Shown: positions 1-9,872 of the stretch, in pieces
How positions within the stretch are numbered: position 1 is the first letter of the stretch
How the letters are laid out: every line of letters begins with the position of its first letter
NCBI GenBank assembly: GCA_016237705.1
Contig: CP066204.1
Coordinates: forward strand, 1,188,001 to 1,252,000
Length of the DNA stretch: 64,000 nt
DNA from: Aerococcaceae bacterium zg-252
Lineage (GTDB): Bacteria; Bacillota; Bacilli; Lactobacillales; Aerococcaceae
Reading direction: 5' to 3'
Position numbers and translations under genes: made by a program
Notes under the pieces: generated by a model
Database searches by the model: none
The model's input: the letters and a program-made list of their open reading frames with translations, nothing else
What the model was told of the DNA's origin: nothing

Positions 1-85
1 TTTTTCTAAGTTCTCAAGATAATTATATCCTACATTTTGTGTTATATTCAATTTTTATTTGATTTTGTATTTAGGCTAACTCAAT

Positions 86-120
86 AAAAAGAAGAATACC
101 CTCATAAAAGAGTATTCTTC
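86..120 (-). terminator. Rho-independent terminator after dnaD
   Basis: The arms GAAGAATAC (91-99) and GTATTCTTC (112-120) form a 9-bp stem. Read on the minus strand the hairpin is followed by a run of five T. It lies about 70 bp beyond the dnaD stop codon and fits an intrinsic terminator for that transcript. Bases 1-85 hold nothing I can identify. Confidence 0.75.
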
Positions 121-191
121 CTAAAAAGCCACAATGGACATTTTTATAAAATAGGTAAATCTATGGAATTTATATAAGATAACCTTAATTT

Positions 192-908
192 TTACTTCAA
201 ATCATCCCAATTAAAATCGGGAATTTGAAATGATTCGATTGTTTCATTCGATTGGACTGACGATTGTTGTTGACGGTTTACTTTCGCTTGATTGTACTGT
301 TCAATATCTCGTTTCGCCTCTTCAACGGTACGAATATTTTTCTTTTTCCAACCTAGTAAAATACGGTCAATATATTTCAAACTAATTGCTTGGTTCAAAA
401 CAGCTTGTTTTAATGCCAAAATAATCAAATCGTCTTCAAACGCATCGCCTGTTTTCCAATCAGCAATTTGCATTAATTCAATTTGTGTTAACGGACGACC
501 AAATTCGCCCTCAAATGTCGGTACTAATTCTAATTTTTGTTCCAATGATACTATCGGTGCAGTTGGCTCATTCATCTTCGGTTGCATCGTTTGCTCCAAC
601 CATTCATAAAATGGCTCAAGTGACAAGACATCATATTTTTTCCCTTGTGCGTCCGTCTCCATATCAAAACGAATATACTCTGCCATTAATAGTTCTGAGA
701 AATGCTCATACACTTCTTTTTCTTGCCAACCTAATTGAACAGCCACCTTTTTTAATGGTGCTTCATGCTGCAATTCTCGCTGGTGGTCAATTAAATAAAT
801 CAACAAAATAAAGGCATTCGGCGAAATATTTAAGTCTTTATAGGCATGAATCATTTTTCGTGGTAAGACGGTGACACCCTCTGAAAATATTTGATACATT
901 AAGGACAT
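192..908 (-). CDS. dnaD: DnaD-family replication/primosome protein
   Basis: DnaD-type proteins help load the replicative helicase at the origin and at restart sites in Firmicutes. The N-terminal winged-helix part (PNAFILLIYLIDHQ, then VAVQLGWQEKEVYEHFSELL) and the C-terminal DnaD/DnaB2 part (FGRPLTQIELMQIADW, then YIDRILLGWKKKNIRTVEEA) are both readable. The open frame starts at 956, but no ribosome site precedes that ATG. GGAG sits 8 bases before the ATG at 908 (MSLMYQIF), so a 238-residue product is preferred. It is the last gene before a terminator, downstream of asnS as in many Firmicutes. Confidence 0.85.
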   Translation of the reverse strand: MSLMYQIFSEGVTVLPRKMIHAYKDLNISPNAFILLIYLIDHQRELQHEAPLKKVAVQLGWQEKEVYEHFSELLMAEYIRFDMETDAQGKKYDVLSLEPFYEWLEQTMQPKMNEPTAPIVSLEQKLELVPTFEGEFGRPLTQIELMQIADWKTGDAFEDDLIILALKQAVLNQAISLKYIDRILLGWKKKNIRTVEEAKRDIEQYNQAKVNRQQQSSVQSNETIESFQIPDFNWDDLK

Positions 909-1000
909 TTTGACAGCTCCACTTCTATTATCTTGTACTTTAAAAGAAGTGAGCATAAAAATCTAATAACTAGATTGCTATGCCCAACTTCAAAAACTTA

Positions 1001-2299
1001 TTATGGATAAATACGGTTTAATAAACGTGGGAATGGTGATGTTTCACGAATATGCTCAATACCACTAATCCAAGCAACTGCACGTTCCAATCCAATTCCG
1101 AAACCAGAATGTGGAACTGAACCATATTTACGTAAATCTAAATACCACGCATACGCATCTAAATCTAATCCGAATGCTTTGATATTTTCTTCTAATGTTG
1201 CATAATCCACTTCACGCTCTGAACCACCGATAATTTCACCATAACCCTCTGGTGCAATCATATCGGCACATAATACAGTACGTGGATCTTCTGGGTTAAT
1301 TTTCATATAGAATGGCTTGATTGATTTTGGATAATTCACAATAAAGATTGGTTGCTCATATTGGCTCGCAATAAATGTTTCGTGTGGTGAACCAAAATCA
1401 TCGCCCCATGTAATATCATCAAATCCATTGTCATTCAATAATTGAATCGCATCTGTATAAGAAATACGTGGATAAGGTGTGACCGTATATTTGCGTAATA
1501 ACTCTACATCACGACCCAATGTTTTTAATGCTAATTCGCAATTATCAATTACTGATTGAACTAAGTAAGCAACATATTTCTCTTGAACTTGTAAACTTTC
1601 TTCATGCTCAACAAATGCCATTTCTGGTTCCATCATCCAAAATTCAATTAAGTGACGACGAGTTTTAGATTTTTCAGCACGGAAAGTTGGACCGAATGAG
1701 AATACTTTACCAAATGCCATGGCTGCAGCTTCCATGTATAATTGACCACTTTGTGATAAAAACGCATCTTCATCAAAATACTTCGTATGGAATAATTCAG
1801 TTGTTCCCTCAGGTGCACTACCAGTTAAGATAGGTGGATCGACTTTAATAAAGCCTTCTTTAGCCATAAATTCATACGTTGCACGAATTAACTCATTACG
1901 AATTGTTAAAATCGCATGTTGTTTAGATGAACGTAACCATAAATGACGGTGATCCATTAAGAAGTCCGTTCCATGCTCTTTTGGTGTAATTGGATATTCA
2001 TGACTTTCGCCAATTAAGTGAATTTCTTTTACTAATAATTCATAACCTAAAGCAGAACGTGTATCTTCTTGCATCACACCGACTACTTGAATACTTGATT
2101 CTTGTCCTAATGATTTCGCTAATTCAAATGTTTCTTCTGAAACATCTGCTTTTACTACAATCCCTTGAAAATATGCGACTCCGTCACGTAATTGTAAGAA
2201 TGCAATCTTCCCACTACTTCTCTTGTTCGTAACCCACGCATTCATTTTAACTTCTTTGCCGACAAATTCTTTTGCCTGACGCATTGTAATTACTTCCAT
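1001..2299 (-). CDS. asnS: asparaginyl-tRNA synthetase
   Basis: Charges tRNA-Asn with asparagine in the cytosol. The 432-residue length fits the family. An N-terminal OB-fold anticodon-binding domain (residues about 10-110) is followed by the class II core: motif 2 around [15 protein letters not shown] and motif 3 [13 protein letters not shown] near the C terminus. The WMMEPEMAF segment after motif 2 favours AsnRS over AspRS. The start ATG has AGGAGG a few bases upstream. The gene lies between tseB and dnaD on the same strand. I see no T-box-like leader: only 21 bases separate it from tseB, so it is probably co-transcribed. Confidence 0.95.
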   Translation of the reverse strand: MEVITMRQAKEFVGKEVKMNAWVTNKRSSGKIAFLQLRDGVAYFQGIVVKADVSEETFELAKSLGQESSIQVVGVMQEDTRSALGYELLVKEIHLIGESHEYPITPKEHGTDFLMDHRHLWLRSSKQHAILTIRNELIRATYEFMAKEGFIKVDPPILTGSAPEGTTELFHTKYFDEDAFLSQSGQLYMEAAAMAFGKVFSFGPTFRAEKSKTRRHLIEFWMMEPEMAFVEHEESLQVQEKYVAYLVQSVIDNCELALKTLGRDVELLRKYTVTPYPRISYTDAIQLLNDNGFDDITWGDDFGSPHETFIASQYEQPIFIVNYPKSIKPFYMKINPEDPRTVLCADMIAPEGYGEIIGGSEREVDYATLEENIKAFGLDLDAYAWYLDLRKYGSVPHSGFGIGLERAVAWISGIEHIRETSPFPRLLNRIYP

Positions 2300-2320
2300 A
2301 AATCCTCCTAGAATCTTTTA

Positions 2321-2797
2321 TTATAAATTTTCAATCGTTTGTATCCAACTACCGTCTTTTGCATTAATCGTATAATAGGTTAGCGTTCCATTTTCATTTT
2401 TAATAGTTGCCTCCCATACGGGTTGGTCATTAAATAAAGATAAACGCATTTGTAAAATGCGAAACGGTTTAACATCATTCAACGTGATTGCTTTCGCATC
2501 TTCTTCACTGATAATATCATTCGGTGTAAAATATTGGGTTTCGCCACCGTCTTGTGCAATTAATGCATAATGTTGCTGCTTATCCTTATCTGTAAAATCT
2601 AAACCAAAATAAGTTTTATCGAGCGTACTCCAATAAAATTTATTCACTTTTTTCACTTCATAATCATATGAAACTAATTGAATTGCCTCATCTTCTGCAC
2701 GATAAATTCGGTCTTGTGTTCGAATAAATAATGCTAGAAAACTGATGAGTAATATCAAAAATAGAATGGTTAGAAAAGATATTAATTTTTTACTCAA
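2321..2797 (-). CDS. tseB: TseB/YpmB-like membrane-anchored cell-wall protein (DUF5590)
   Basis: 158 residues with one N-terminal membrane segment (LISFLTILFLILLISFLALF) and an extracellular part that fits the DUF5590/PepSY-like fold (EDEAIQLV, then YEVKKVNKFYW, and a C-terminal YYTINAKDGSWIQT). In B. subtilis YpmB/TseB affects cell-wall elongation through a class A/B PBP, and its gene sits beside asnS and dnaD as here. The start is TTG with AGGAG 8 bases upstream; no better ATG exists. The identification rests on topology, length and neighbourhood. Confidence 0.75.
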   Translation of the reverse strand: MSKKLISFLTILFLILLISFLALFIRTQDRIYRAEDEAIQLVSYDYEVKKVNKFYWSTLDKTYFGLDFTDKDKQQHYALIAQDGGETQYFTPNDIISEEDAKAITLNDVKPFRILQMRLSLFNDQPVWEATIKNENGTLTYYTINAKDGSWIQTIENL

Positions 2798-2940
2798 TTC
2801 ACATTCTCCTAAATTTCTTTACTTATCGTTATGGAACACCAGCATTATGGACTTCACTAACCCCGACCATTCGCTAAACGGATTCCATACTGTTTCTACT
2901 TTCTCTAACATGATAAGCATACCATTTTTTTAGTTATCTG

Positions 2941-5427
2941 TCAGTCTATAATTTCAAAATTTAGCCATTGTTCAAAAAAAAGACGGCAGTCATTCGAATA
3001 ATACTTAGTATATAGACGTTCATCAAACAAATAAAAGTCTTTTACTTGAACACGTTGATTAATGCACTGAATAAGTGAAGTAAAATCATCTTTCATCTTA
3101 TCTAACAAATAATAATTGAATAATTCCATATCCGACCACTGATAATAATGAGCGACACGTTGTGCCTCAATATAGTTGGAATGCGTAAACGGTAAGGTCT
3201 GTATTAAAACATCCGTTTCTTCGCCACTAATCATACTAAACTCATTGGTAAAAGAAGTTTGACTCACGATTAAAATGGTTTTATCTTCTTCTTGGAAATT
3301 TTTACTCACTCGCTTTAATTTACCATGAATACCCTCAGCATTCACTTTATAGTGTTCTCGAATCGCCTTATTCGTCAATAATTGATAAGTACGCTCGACT
3401 GCTTGCTTATTCGGCGTCAAAATGAGCAGACGATTATGCAAGACGTCAAGCTGTTCTGCAATAAATTCTCCCATTTGCAAAATGGCTTTTTCTTGAGAAA
3501 TCGACACAACTCCAGGCTGAATTTCAATCTGCTCTGGTAAATAGCCCAATGGAACATACATCGTTTGCTTTGGCACATAGAGTGACGGCAATTGAATTGT
3601 CGTCATTTGATTCAATTGTGGTACTTCATACCATTGTTGTGACACATGCCCCTGTTGAAACATCATCATACCTTTTAATGTCGGTAATACTTGTAAGTAT
3701 CTCGAATTTAATTGTATCGGACGCTTTTCGATTTTTATTTGATAAAAATGCTCATTAAAGTGCATTGCTGATAAAATAATTTCTCCGTCTTGAGATGCTT
3801 TATAAAAAATCGTTTCTAAACGCTCGTAAAAATCGCTAAAGGGGAACACATTAATTTTTTTATCGCCCCATTTGGAAACAATTTTATAGAGTGGCTGCAA
3901 CATACTACCAATGGTCGACTTCAAATTCTCTACTTCACTAGCAGATAGCACCAATTGCTCTTCGATTTGTTGTTTGCTCTCTTGTGGAAAATGCTGATTT
4001 AATTGCTCTAATAGTTGTTGCATTAGTTGACTAAATTGCTTTTGTAAGTTTATCACTGTTTTTAAAAACGGACTTATATCTATGCCTTTTGTCACATATT
4101 GCCGATAATCAATATACGATTGCAGTGTCGTGAAATATTCACTAATCGGCACTGTTATCGTATCCATATAACTCAATTGTTGCAGCAACTTCGTCTGATT
4201 ATCAATCAACAAATGATAGTGACGTTTAGTATTCTGCTGCGTAATCGACAATACCATCAACCACGTCAGTATTGATGCTAATTGATAATATGGCACAACA
4301 ATCACTTTAGCACTCTTTAATCGTTTCCAATATTTTTGATAAAAATAGGTATCGTCTTTAGGTATCGTCTTTAATTTTTCAAACAAAGCTGTCGGCTGAT
4401 TTTCATTATTCAATTCCTTAAATAATCCAGTTTTCGTTGTATGCGACCAAATGGATATTGCCATTAACTGCCCAACTTCTGTCTGCGACAAAGTATATTC
4501 ATCGACATTTTCCTGCATTGCCAATAAAACATTTCGATTAAGAAATGCCGAAGATGTCTGCCATTCAATAAAGTGGTCCGGCATGCTTGGTAATGGATTG
4601 GAACAAACTAAGATAGTTGGTTGCTGTAACTGTTGTGCTACTTCCACCAATAATGATTCTTCAATCGGCATCGCTGCATTGGTCACCTTAATCAACCGTT
4701 GCCCCTCATTCAATTGTAAATACTGTTCCAATAACCACGAACCCAGTGCCTTGTGTTGCGATTGCAATGAAGTGGGTTGATTCAACATGATTAGTTCGTG
4801 ATAACTAGAGCCTACAATTTGAAAGTTTTGATATTCATTAAAAAAGAGCGATTCATCTTTTCGCAATTTCGTACTTAATTTAGCTAAAAATGCTTGCGTC
4901 TGATTCGGCAATAATTGATAGTGACGGCTCATTTGATCTAAAATATAAGCCGTTGTCCGAGCGTCATGTAACGCATCATGAGCATTATCAAACGGAATCT
5001 CCAATAAAGACGCCAAATCTGATACCGTATAACCTGTTGCCGTTGGAAAAATAATCTTAGCCAATGTCAACGTGTCAATCAATGCCTTAGGCTGCCACTC
5101 AATCTGACATAATTCAAAAGATTGCTGCAAAAATGTATAATCAAATGCCAAATTATGAGCCACAAAAATACAATCTCGCAAACGATTTTCCCATAAAGAT
5201 GCCACTTTTTCAAAGGTTGGTGCAATGTCTACTTGCTCTTGAGTAATCCCCGTTAAATGAGAAATATGAGTCGGAATGACCATTTCAGGATTAATTATCA
5301 TTGAATGTTCAGCTACGATTGAGCCATTTTCAATAATAATGGCTGCTAATTGAATCATACGGTCGCCCTCTGCAAAATTGGTACCTGTCGCCTCAATATC
5401 AACAATCGCAATTCTCTCTGCCTGCAT
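2941..5427 (-). CDS. dinG: DinG-like protein: DEDDh exonuclease with a degenerate helicase part
   Basis: The first 170 residues are an intact DEDDh 3'-5' exonuclease of the DnaQ/epsilon type: DIEATG (D10, E12), HNLAFDYTFL, and HDALHDA. Firmicute DinG proteins follow this with an XPD-like helicase. Here the shape of that region remains but its motifs do not: the Walker A position reads VTNAAMPIEESLLV, the DEAH box position reads LLIDNQTKL, the GTSSFWEG position reads SQTSFTNEFS, and the QGFGRLIR motif VI is not recognisable. At 828 residues it is about 100 shorter than B. subtilis DinG. The ATG at 5427 has AGGAGG six bases upstream and is preferred over the GTG two codons earlier. The likely activity is nuclease only. 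Confidence 0.8.
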   Translation of the reverse strand: MQAERIAIVDIEATGTNFAEGDRMIQLAAIIIENGSIVAEHSMIINPEMVIPTHISHLTGITQEQVDIAPTFEKVASLWENRLRDCIFVAHNLAFDYTFLQQSFELCQIEWQPKALIDTLTLAKIIFPTATGYTVSDLASLLEIPFDNAHDALHDARTTAYILDQMSRHYQLLPNQTQAFLAKLSTKLRKDESLFFNEYQNFQIVGSSYHELIMLNQPTSLQSQHKALGSWLLEQYLQLNEGQRLIKVTNAAMPIEESLLVEVAQQLQQPTILVCSNPLPSMPDHFIEWQTSSAFLNRNVLLAMQENVDEYTLSQTEVGQLMAISIWSHTTKTGLFKELNNENQPTALFEKLKTIPKDDTYFYQKYWKRLKSAKVIVVPYYQLASILTWLMVLSITQQNTKRHYHLLIDNQTKLLQQLSYMDTITVPISEYFTTLQSYIDYRQYVTKGIDISPFLKTVINLQKQFSQLMQQLLEQLNQHFPQESKQQIEEQLVLSASEVENLKSTIGSMLQPLYKIVSKWGDKKINVFPFSDFYERLETIFYKASQDGEIILSAMHFNEHFYQIKIEKRPIQLNSRYLQVLPTLKGMMMFQQGHVSQQWYEVPQLNQMTTIQLPSLYVPKQTMYVPLGYLPEQIEIQPGVVSISQEKAILQMGEFIAEQLDVLHNRLLILTPNKQAVERTYQLLTNKAIREHYKVNAEGIHGKLKRVSKNFQEEDKTILIVSQTSFTNEFSMISGEETDVLIQTLPFTHSNYIEAQRVAHYYQWSDMELFNYYLLDKMKDDFTSLIQCINQRVQVKDFYLFDERLYTKYYSNDCRLFFEQWLNFEIID

Positions 5428-5448
5428 TGTCACCCTCCTATCTCATAC

Positions 5449-6666
5449 TCATTGATTTAACTGCTGATAAATAAATGTTTCAATGACATCTTTTTCATTT
5501 GCCAACTCATTCATCACAACGGCACGCTCAATTTGGTGCAATAATTGCCCCACTTGAGCATTCCCTTTTTCTAATCCTAAAAGTGTTAATAAATCCTTAC
5601 CATTCACGACAATTTCTTTTTTATCATAAACAGGTAATGCATCATATAATGTTCTTGCATTGCTCATAATTGGTTGCGACTGTTGTTTTAAAAATACTTC
5701 AAGCAACTCAATTAATTCAATCGGATAATAATAAACTTCCCAATTAGTTAAAGGTCGCTGCAATAAAATAGTATACAGTTGATGTAACCATGTCACTTCC
5801 TGTATAAATTGATTGCTATGTGTCCATTTTCTTAAAAAAGCCTGTAATGCTTTTTCATCTAACCCTAAACCCCTCGTAAAAAGAAACCACGCTAATCGTT
5901 CATCTTGCAATACTTGATGATTCAAAGCCTTGACCATAAATTCAAGTGCATCTTTAACAGGGAGTGCCTTTAAGATGTCGATATGACTAGCAATCTCACT
6001 TTCCACCAACAATAAGGCATTCTTTTCAAAATAATTGCCTAAAAAGAATTTAGACAGTTCAACACGAATGCGTTCAATCGCAATATTAGGCAATAGATGC
6101 CCCAATGTTTGAATCGCATCATACGTCTTAGGCTCAATATCAAAACCTAACTGACTTGCAAAGCGGATTGCTCTGACAATACGCAGTGCATCTTCAGTAA
6201 AACGCTCATGCGGTACGCCAACTGCACGAATCAGTTGCTGCTCTAAATCTTCCAATCCATGATGATAATCGTATAAGTTACCCTCTCGGTCAAATGCTAA
6301 GGCATTAATTGTAAAATCTCGTCGTAATGTATCTTCACGTAAATCACGAACAAAATCAACAAAATCTGGATGTCTAAAATCACTATATTCTCCCTCAGTA
6401 CGAAAAGTCGTAATTTCATAATGCACTCGATTTTCAACTACAATAATCGTTCCATGTTCTTTACCAATATCAATGGTCAAATGAAAAATACGCTCAATTT
6501 CTTCTGGTCTCGCACTGGTCGCAATATCAATATCATGAATCGCATGACCTAATAATGTATCACGCACACAACCACCAACAAAATAAGCCTCATAGCCATG
6601 AGACTCAAGTCTTTGCATAATCGGCTGAGCAGAAACAAATAAGGAATCCTTTAATTTAATCTTCAC
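5449..6666 (-). CDS. cca: CCA tRNA nucleotidyltransferase
   Basis: Adds or repairs the 3' CCA end of tRNAs. It is a class II enzyme: GGCVRD (flexible loop/G motif) and HDIDIATSA, carrying the DxD metal pair, come within the first 50 residues; RRDFTINALAFD and the template motif ERFTEDALRIVRAIRFASQLGF follow. The 405-residue length is normal for Firmicutes. The start is GTG in the overlap GTGA with the ypiB stop, with a G-rich ribosome site about 8 bases upstream, so translation is probably coupled to ypiB. Confidence 0.92.
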   Translation of the reverse strand: MKIKLKDSLFVSAQPIMQRLESHGYEAYFVGGCVRDTLLGHAIHDIDIATSARPEEIERIFHLTIDIGKEHGTIIVVENRVHYEITTFRTEGEYSDFRHPDFVDFVRDLREDTLRRDFTINALAFDREGNLYDYHHGLEDLEQQLIRAVGVPHERFTEDALRIVRAIRFASQLGFDIEPKTYDAIQTLGHLLPNIAIERIRVELSKFFLGNYFEKNALLLVESEIASHIDILKALPVKDALEFMVKALNHQVLQDERLAWFLFTRGLGLDEKALQAFLRKWTHSNQFIQEVTWLHQLYTILLQRPLTNWEVYYYPIELIELLEVFLKQQSQPIMSNARTLYDALPVYDKKEIVVNGKDLLTLLGLEKGNAQVGQLLHQIERAVVMNELANEKDVIETFIYQQLNQ

Positions 6667-7205
6667 CTTTGTTTCCCCCTCGCTTTTTCAATCAATTGCA
6701 AGTAATACTCCACTTGCTCATAATTATGTTGTGCTAATCCCTCATCAATTAATTCTTGCCAATTTTTAATTTGTGCAGCACTCGTCAATTGATTTAAGAC
6801 TTGCTCCACTTCATCAATCTTGGCTTGTTCAATCGGTAAATACGGATTTTCTTCAAAAATATCAAATTCATATAAGACGGCATAGACTTTCGGAATATCA
6901 ATTTCAATATAAAATTGTTCACGTGCCATTTGCACATTTAAGCGAAAATCATGAAAAGCTTGCTCACATTTAGTAAATGCCTTATTTTGCTTATAGTAAA
7001 CAAATGGTTTATCCGTATGCGTTAAATAAGAAATATAAATACCACGTGGCGAATAATCACAAGCTTCGGTAAATGACACATATTGAATACAATTCGGCTC
7101 TGTCATCAAAAATTGTAAAAAGTGATTCACTACTGGATTTTGATGTTTAAAATGATGTAATAACCATTGTAAAAATTGCCGTTTGCGTTGATTACGATTC
7201 ACCAT
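6663..7205 (-). CDS. reoY: YpiB/ReoY family protein (UPF0302)
   Basis: 180 residues matching the YpiB/UPF0302 type: an N-terminal helix (RNQRKRQFLQWLLHHF), the RGIYISYLTHTDKPFVYYK segment, and a short C-terminal IDEGL/YYLQLIE helical pair. In Listeria, ReoY helps present MurA to the ClpCP protease and so sets peptidoglycan synthesis; that role is family knowledge and is not shown here. The gene overlaps the end of ypiA by 14 bases and the start of cca by 4, so the three form one transcription unit. Confidence 0.85.
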   Translation of the reverse strand: MVNRNQRKRQFLQWLLHHFKHQNPVVNHFLQFLMTEPNCIQYVSFTEACDYSPRGIYISYLTHTDKPFVYYKQNKAFTKCEQAFHDFRLNVQMAREQFYIEIDIPKVYAVLYEFDIFEENPYLPIEQAKIDEVEQVLNQLTSAAQIKNWQELIDEGLAQHNYEQVEYYLQLIEKARGKQR

Positions 7206-8493
7206 TTCCCTCGCCCCATTTCTTTCTTAATTCTTTTAAGCGTTCGTGGTCATAGTAGGTATCTTTATAGTCATTCATCAATTGAATGGCTTTATCCTTT
7301 TGATTTTCTTCAAGATACAATTCAACTAAATCAATCACTAATGTATCAATATTTAATGCTAATTCCAGTGCATCTCCGTAGTAATCCATTGCCGTTTCAA
7401 CATCACCTAACAACTGATACACTTTAGCATAGCCATAACTTAAATAAGCAGGTTCTTCCAATTCTTCTGCCCACGAATCTAATAAGTTAAGTAAATAATC
7501 TGCCTCACCCAAGGACACATAATAGTGTGTAATCATATTGATTAACTCAAACTGTTCATCGAGCGTAGCTAAATAAACATATTGCTCTGCTTTTTTAATT
7601 AAGCTATCCGACAAGCAATTGTGTAAATATGCTACTTGCATCACTTCTACCAGCGATTCATGGTCAATCGGTAATGCCTCAGCCAGCCATTGAACACTTG
7701 ACTGAACACGTGCACCGTCACCCAATCGTGAAACTATATCTAATTTCAACAAATTCGCATCAATAAAATCATTATCCAACTCCCAAGCAACCGTCACATA
7801 CTCTAGTGCCGTTGCATATTGTTGTATTAAATAATAGGCTTTTGCCACATAATAAAATTCTTCTGCCGTTGAAATCACAGGTAGCATCTCATGTTGAATC
7901 AATTTTTCAATCTCTTCTACCGAAAGCACTTCATTTTTTGTAAGTAGCTCCAATAAATAATTTCGTGCTGGTAATGCCCATTCACTCTTTGAAAAATATT
8001 CTAATATGACATTAAAATATGTTTTAGCTTGTTTATAATTTCCATTATCTAACTGCAATTTTCCTAGCAAAAAATAGGCTTGTGCTGTTTGTGGATAGTC
8101 TTTGATAATTGATTCTAACACCTTTTTAGCATGTTGGGTATTTTGTAATTTACTTGCTACTTGATACTCCAATAAAAGATTATTAGCAGACTCTGGAAAT
8201 TGCTTTAATTGCATTAACCATTGTAATGCTAAGTCAATCTCTTCCATTGCTAAAAATAATTGTGTAAGCTCATAACAAATTTTTTCTTTAGGTTCTACCG
8301 CCCATAGTTCTTCTAGTACCAAGCGTTTATTTTCTACATAGCCCGATTTGCCAAAGCGTTCTGCTAATGCCAACAAGGCTTTATAATAATGCTTATCTTC
8401 GTACGCTAAATCAATATAATAAGCTAATTCTTGACGTAATATAACGGGGTCAACAATGGATTGAAATCGCTCAAACAATTCCTCACTCAACAT
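7192..8493 (-). CDS. ypiA: TPR protein, YpiA-like
   Basis: 433 residues of helical hairpin repeats. TPR-like units are visible at AQAYFLLGKLQLDNGNYKQAKTYF (residues about 132-155), FYYVAKAYYLIQQYATALEYV and YLSYGYAKVYQLLGDVETAMDYYGDAL. There is no signal peptide or membrane segment. Position directly before ypiB matches the B. subtilis ypiA-ypiB pair; the Listeria homologue is a scaffold that works with ReoY in MurA turnover. The start ATG at 8493 has GAGGGG 8 bases upstream. The role as a ReoY partner is inferred from synteny. Confidence 0.75.
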   Translation of the reverse strand: MLSEELFERFQSIVDPVILRQELAYYIDLAYEDKHYYKALLALAERFGKSGYVENKRLVLEELWAVEPKEKICYELTQLFLAMEEIDLALQWLMQLKQFPESANNLLLEYQVASKLQNTQHAKKVLESIIKDYPQTAQAYFLLGKLQLDNGNYKQAKTYFNVILEYFSKSEWALPARNYLLELLTKNEVLSVEEIEKLIQHEMLPVISTAEEFYYVAKAYYLIQQYATALEYVTVAWELDNDFIDANLLKLDIVSRLGDGARVQSSVQWLAEALPIDHESLVEVMQVAYLHNCLSDSLIKKAEQYVYLATLDEQFELINMITHYYVSLGEADYLLNLLDSWAEELEEPAYLSYGYAKVYQLLGDVETAMDYYGDALELALNIDTLVIDLVELYLEENQKDKAIQLMNDYKDTYYDHERLKELRKKWGEGNGES

Positions 8494-8803
8494 TTCCCAT
8501 ACCCCTCTCGTAAAATTTCATTTCTTATTATATCATGATTTTAGAGAATATTGAAATGGTAGCTGATTTTATAAGGTAAATTCCTGTCATTATATCATCA
8601 TATAACTTGGTATTATTGGTTACTACCACCTTATTGCACCAAAAAAGTGCCCCATTCTCTAGGACAAAAAAAACACATAAACCAAGTCCATGTGTTTTTG
8701 TCTGCCTAAAGCAATAGCATAACTACCTAGTCTTATAATACAAACTATAATTTATAAACTTAATAGCTAATATTGCGATGTTTCTATATCATCAAAATGA
8801 ATT
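8494..8803. other. intergenic region between ypiA and the GH43 gene
   Basis: 310 bases without a gene. The part near 8494-8560 should hold the ypiA promoter, but no clear -35/-10 pair stands out. A hairpin at 8663-8702 is listed separately. I see no RNA gene. Confidence 0.5.
8663..8702 (-). terminator. hairpin, probable terminator of the GH43 transcript
   Basis: GACAAAAA plus AAACACAT pairs with ATGTGTTTTTGTC across a loop of about 12 bases. On the minus strand the 3' arm ends in a run of T. It lies about 100 bp after the GH43 stop. Confidence 0.5.
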
Positions 8804-9850
8804 TTATTCATAATCATCTAATGTCCATTCATCATGCCAATCAATAAATACTTTCTCACCTTCGAAGCGAATTGGCAGCCAAACATAGTCAGCAATAGAT
8901 GTATTTTCGACAGGATAATCTCCCATTTTGGAAAAATCAAATTCATCTTCTCGTCCTTGAAAAATCTTTTCGAACATTTCTTTATAAACATCATACGATC
9001 TATGCATCTCATTAGGAAGCCAACGATCTGCACAAGCAATATATAAATCTTTTTTTCCTTCAACTTTGAATACAGAAGAAATTTGAGAATAAAACGATGT
9101 ATTACTTTCATCACCTACATGAGGATTTCCTTGAACAGTATAAGGACCATGCCAAGTATCTGAAATCGCTATTTCAGAGGGATTAGGTAAATACCCTGTT
9201 GTTCCTGATGTCAATAAATAATGTTTACCATTTCTATAAAAATGAGCAGTTGCTTCTCTAACATAAGGAGGATGAATACGAGGAAAATGCGTTGAATAAT
9301 ATCCTGTAACATCCGTATAATCATCCGTTAAATCAGCACAAATTGTTTCACTGTGAACTCGTTCAAAATAATAATAAGCTTTACCGTCAGGTGCTACTGC
9401 TAAATCAAAATCTCCAGCATTCATACCTAATGGCTTTAATCCCTCTTTTACTTTAATATAGGGACCCAATATATGGTCTGCTATTAAAATAGTTTCCGTC
9501 TGCTCATTAAAACTATTCATAATTTTTAACCAACAAACATATTTTTTTGTTTTTTTATTATAAATAATATGCGGTCGATCCATACATGCTGTCGGATGCA
9601 AACTAGAGTTTTCATCTTCTAATTCAGGAGGAATAATAATCCCTTCATCTTTCCAATTATATAAATCAGTTGAACTATAGCATCTTACACCCCAATGCCA
9701 TATACCGTTTTTTCCATCTGTTTTTTCTTTATTTTCCCCATACCAATAATAAATACCTTCAATATGTATTACTGACCCACCATGAGCTTGAATTCGATTT
9801 CCATTGGTATCTAACCATACTTTACCTGGTTTAAAAGAATTATTTTTCAT
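8804..9850 (-). CDS. glycoside hydrolase family 43 protein
   Basis: 348 residues with no signal peptide, so intracellular. The N terminus (FKPGKVWLDTNGNRIQAHGG, then YYWYGENK) and blades such as GVRCYSSTDLYNWKDEG, RPHIIYNKKTKKYVCWLK and MNAGDFDLAVAPDGKAYYYFE are typical of five-bladed GH43 enzymes, in particular subfamilies acting on galactans or galactofuranosides. Candidate acid residues are in GDFDLA and VREATAHFY. It lies 22 bases downstream of a GPH-type sugar symporter, so the pair probably imports and cleaves a small plant- or microbe-derived glycoside. The exact substrate cannot be read from the sequence. Confidence 0.85.
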   Translation of the reverse strand: MKNNSFKPGKVWLDTNGNRIQAHGGSVIHIEGIYYWYGENKEKTDGKNGIWHWGVRCYSSTDLYNWKDEGIIIPPELEDENSSLHPTACMDRPHIIYNKKTKKYVCWLKIMNSFNEQTETILIADHILGPYIKVKEGLKPLGMNAGDFDLAVAPDGKAYYYFERVHSETICADLTDDYTDVTGYYSTHFPRIHPPYVREATAHFYRNGKHYLLTSGTTGYLPNPSEIAISDTWHGPYTVQGNPHVGDESNTSFYSQISSVFKVEGKKDLYIACADRWLPNEMHRSYDVYKEMFEKIFQGREDEFDFSKMGDYPVENTSIADYVWLPIRFEGEKVFIDWHDEWTLDDYE

Positions 9851-9872
9851 TTCATTACTCCTTTATTTCAAA

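Noticed and set aside
2300-2320. T-box leader for asnS
   Set aside because: Only 21 bases separate tseB from asnS; there is no room for a T-box and no such structure upstream of tseB.
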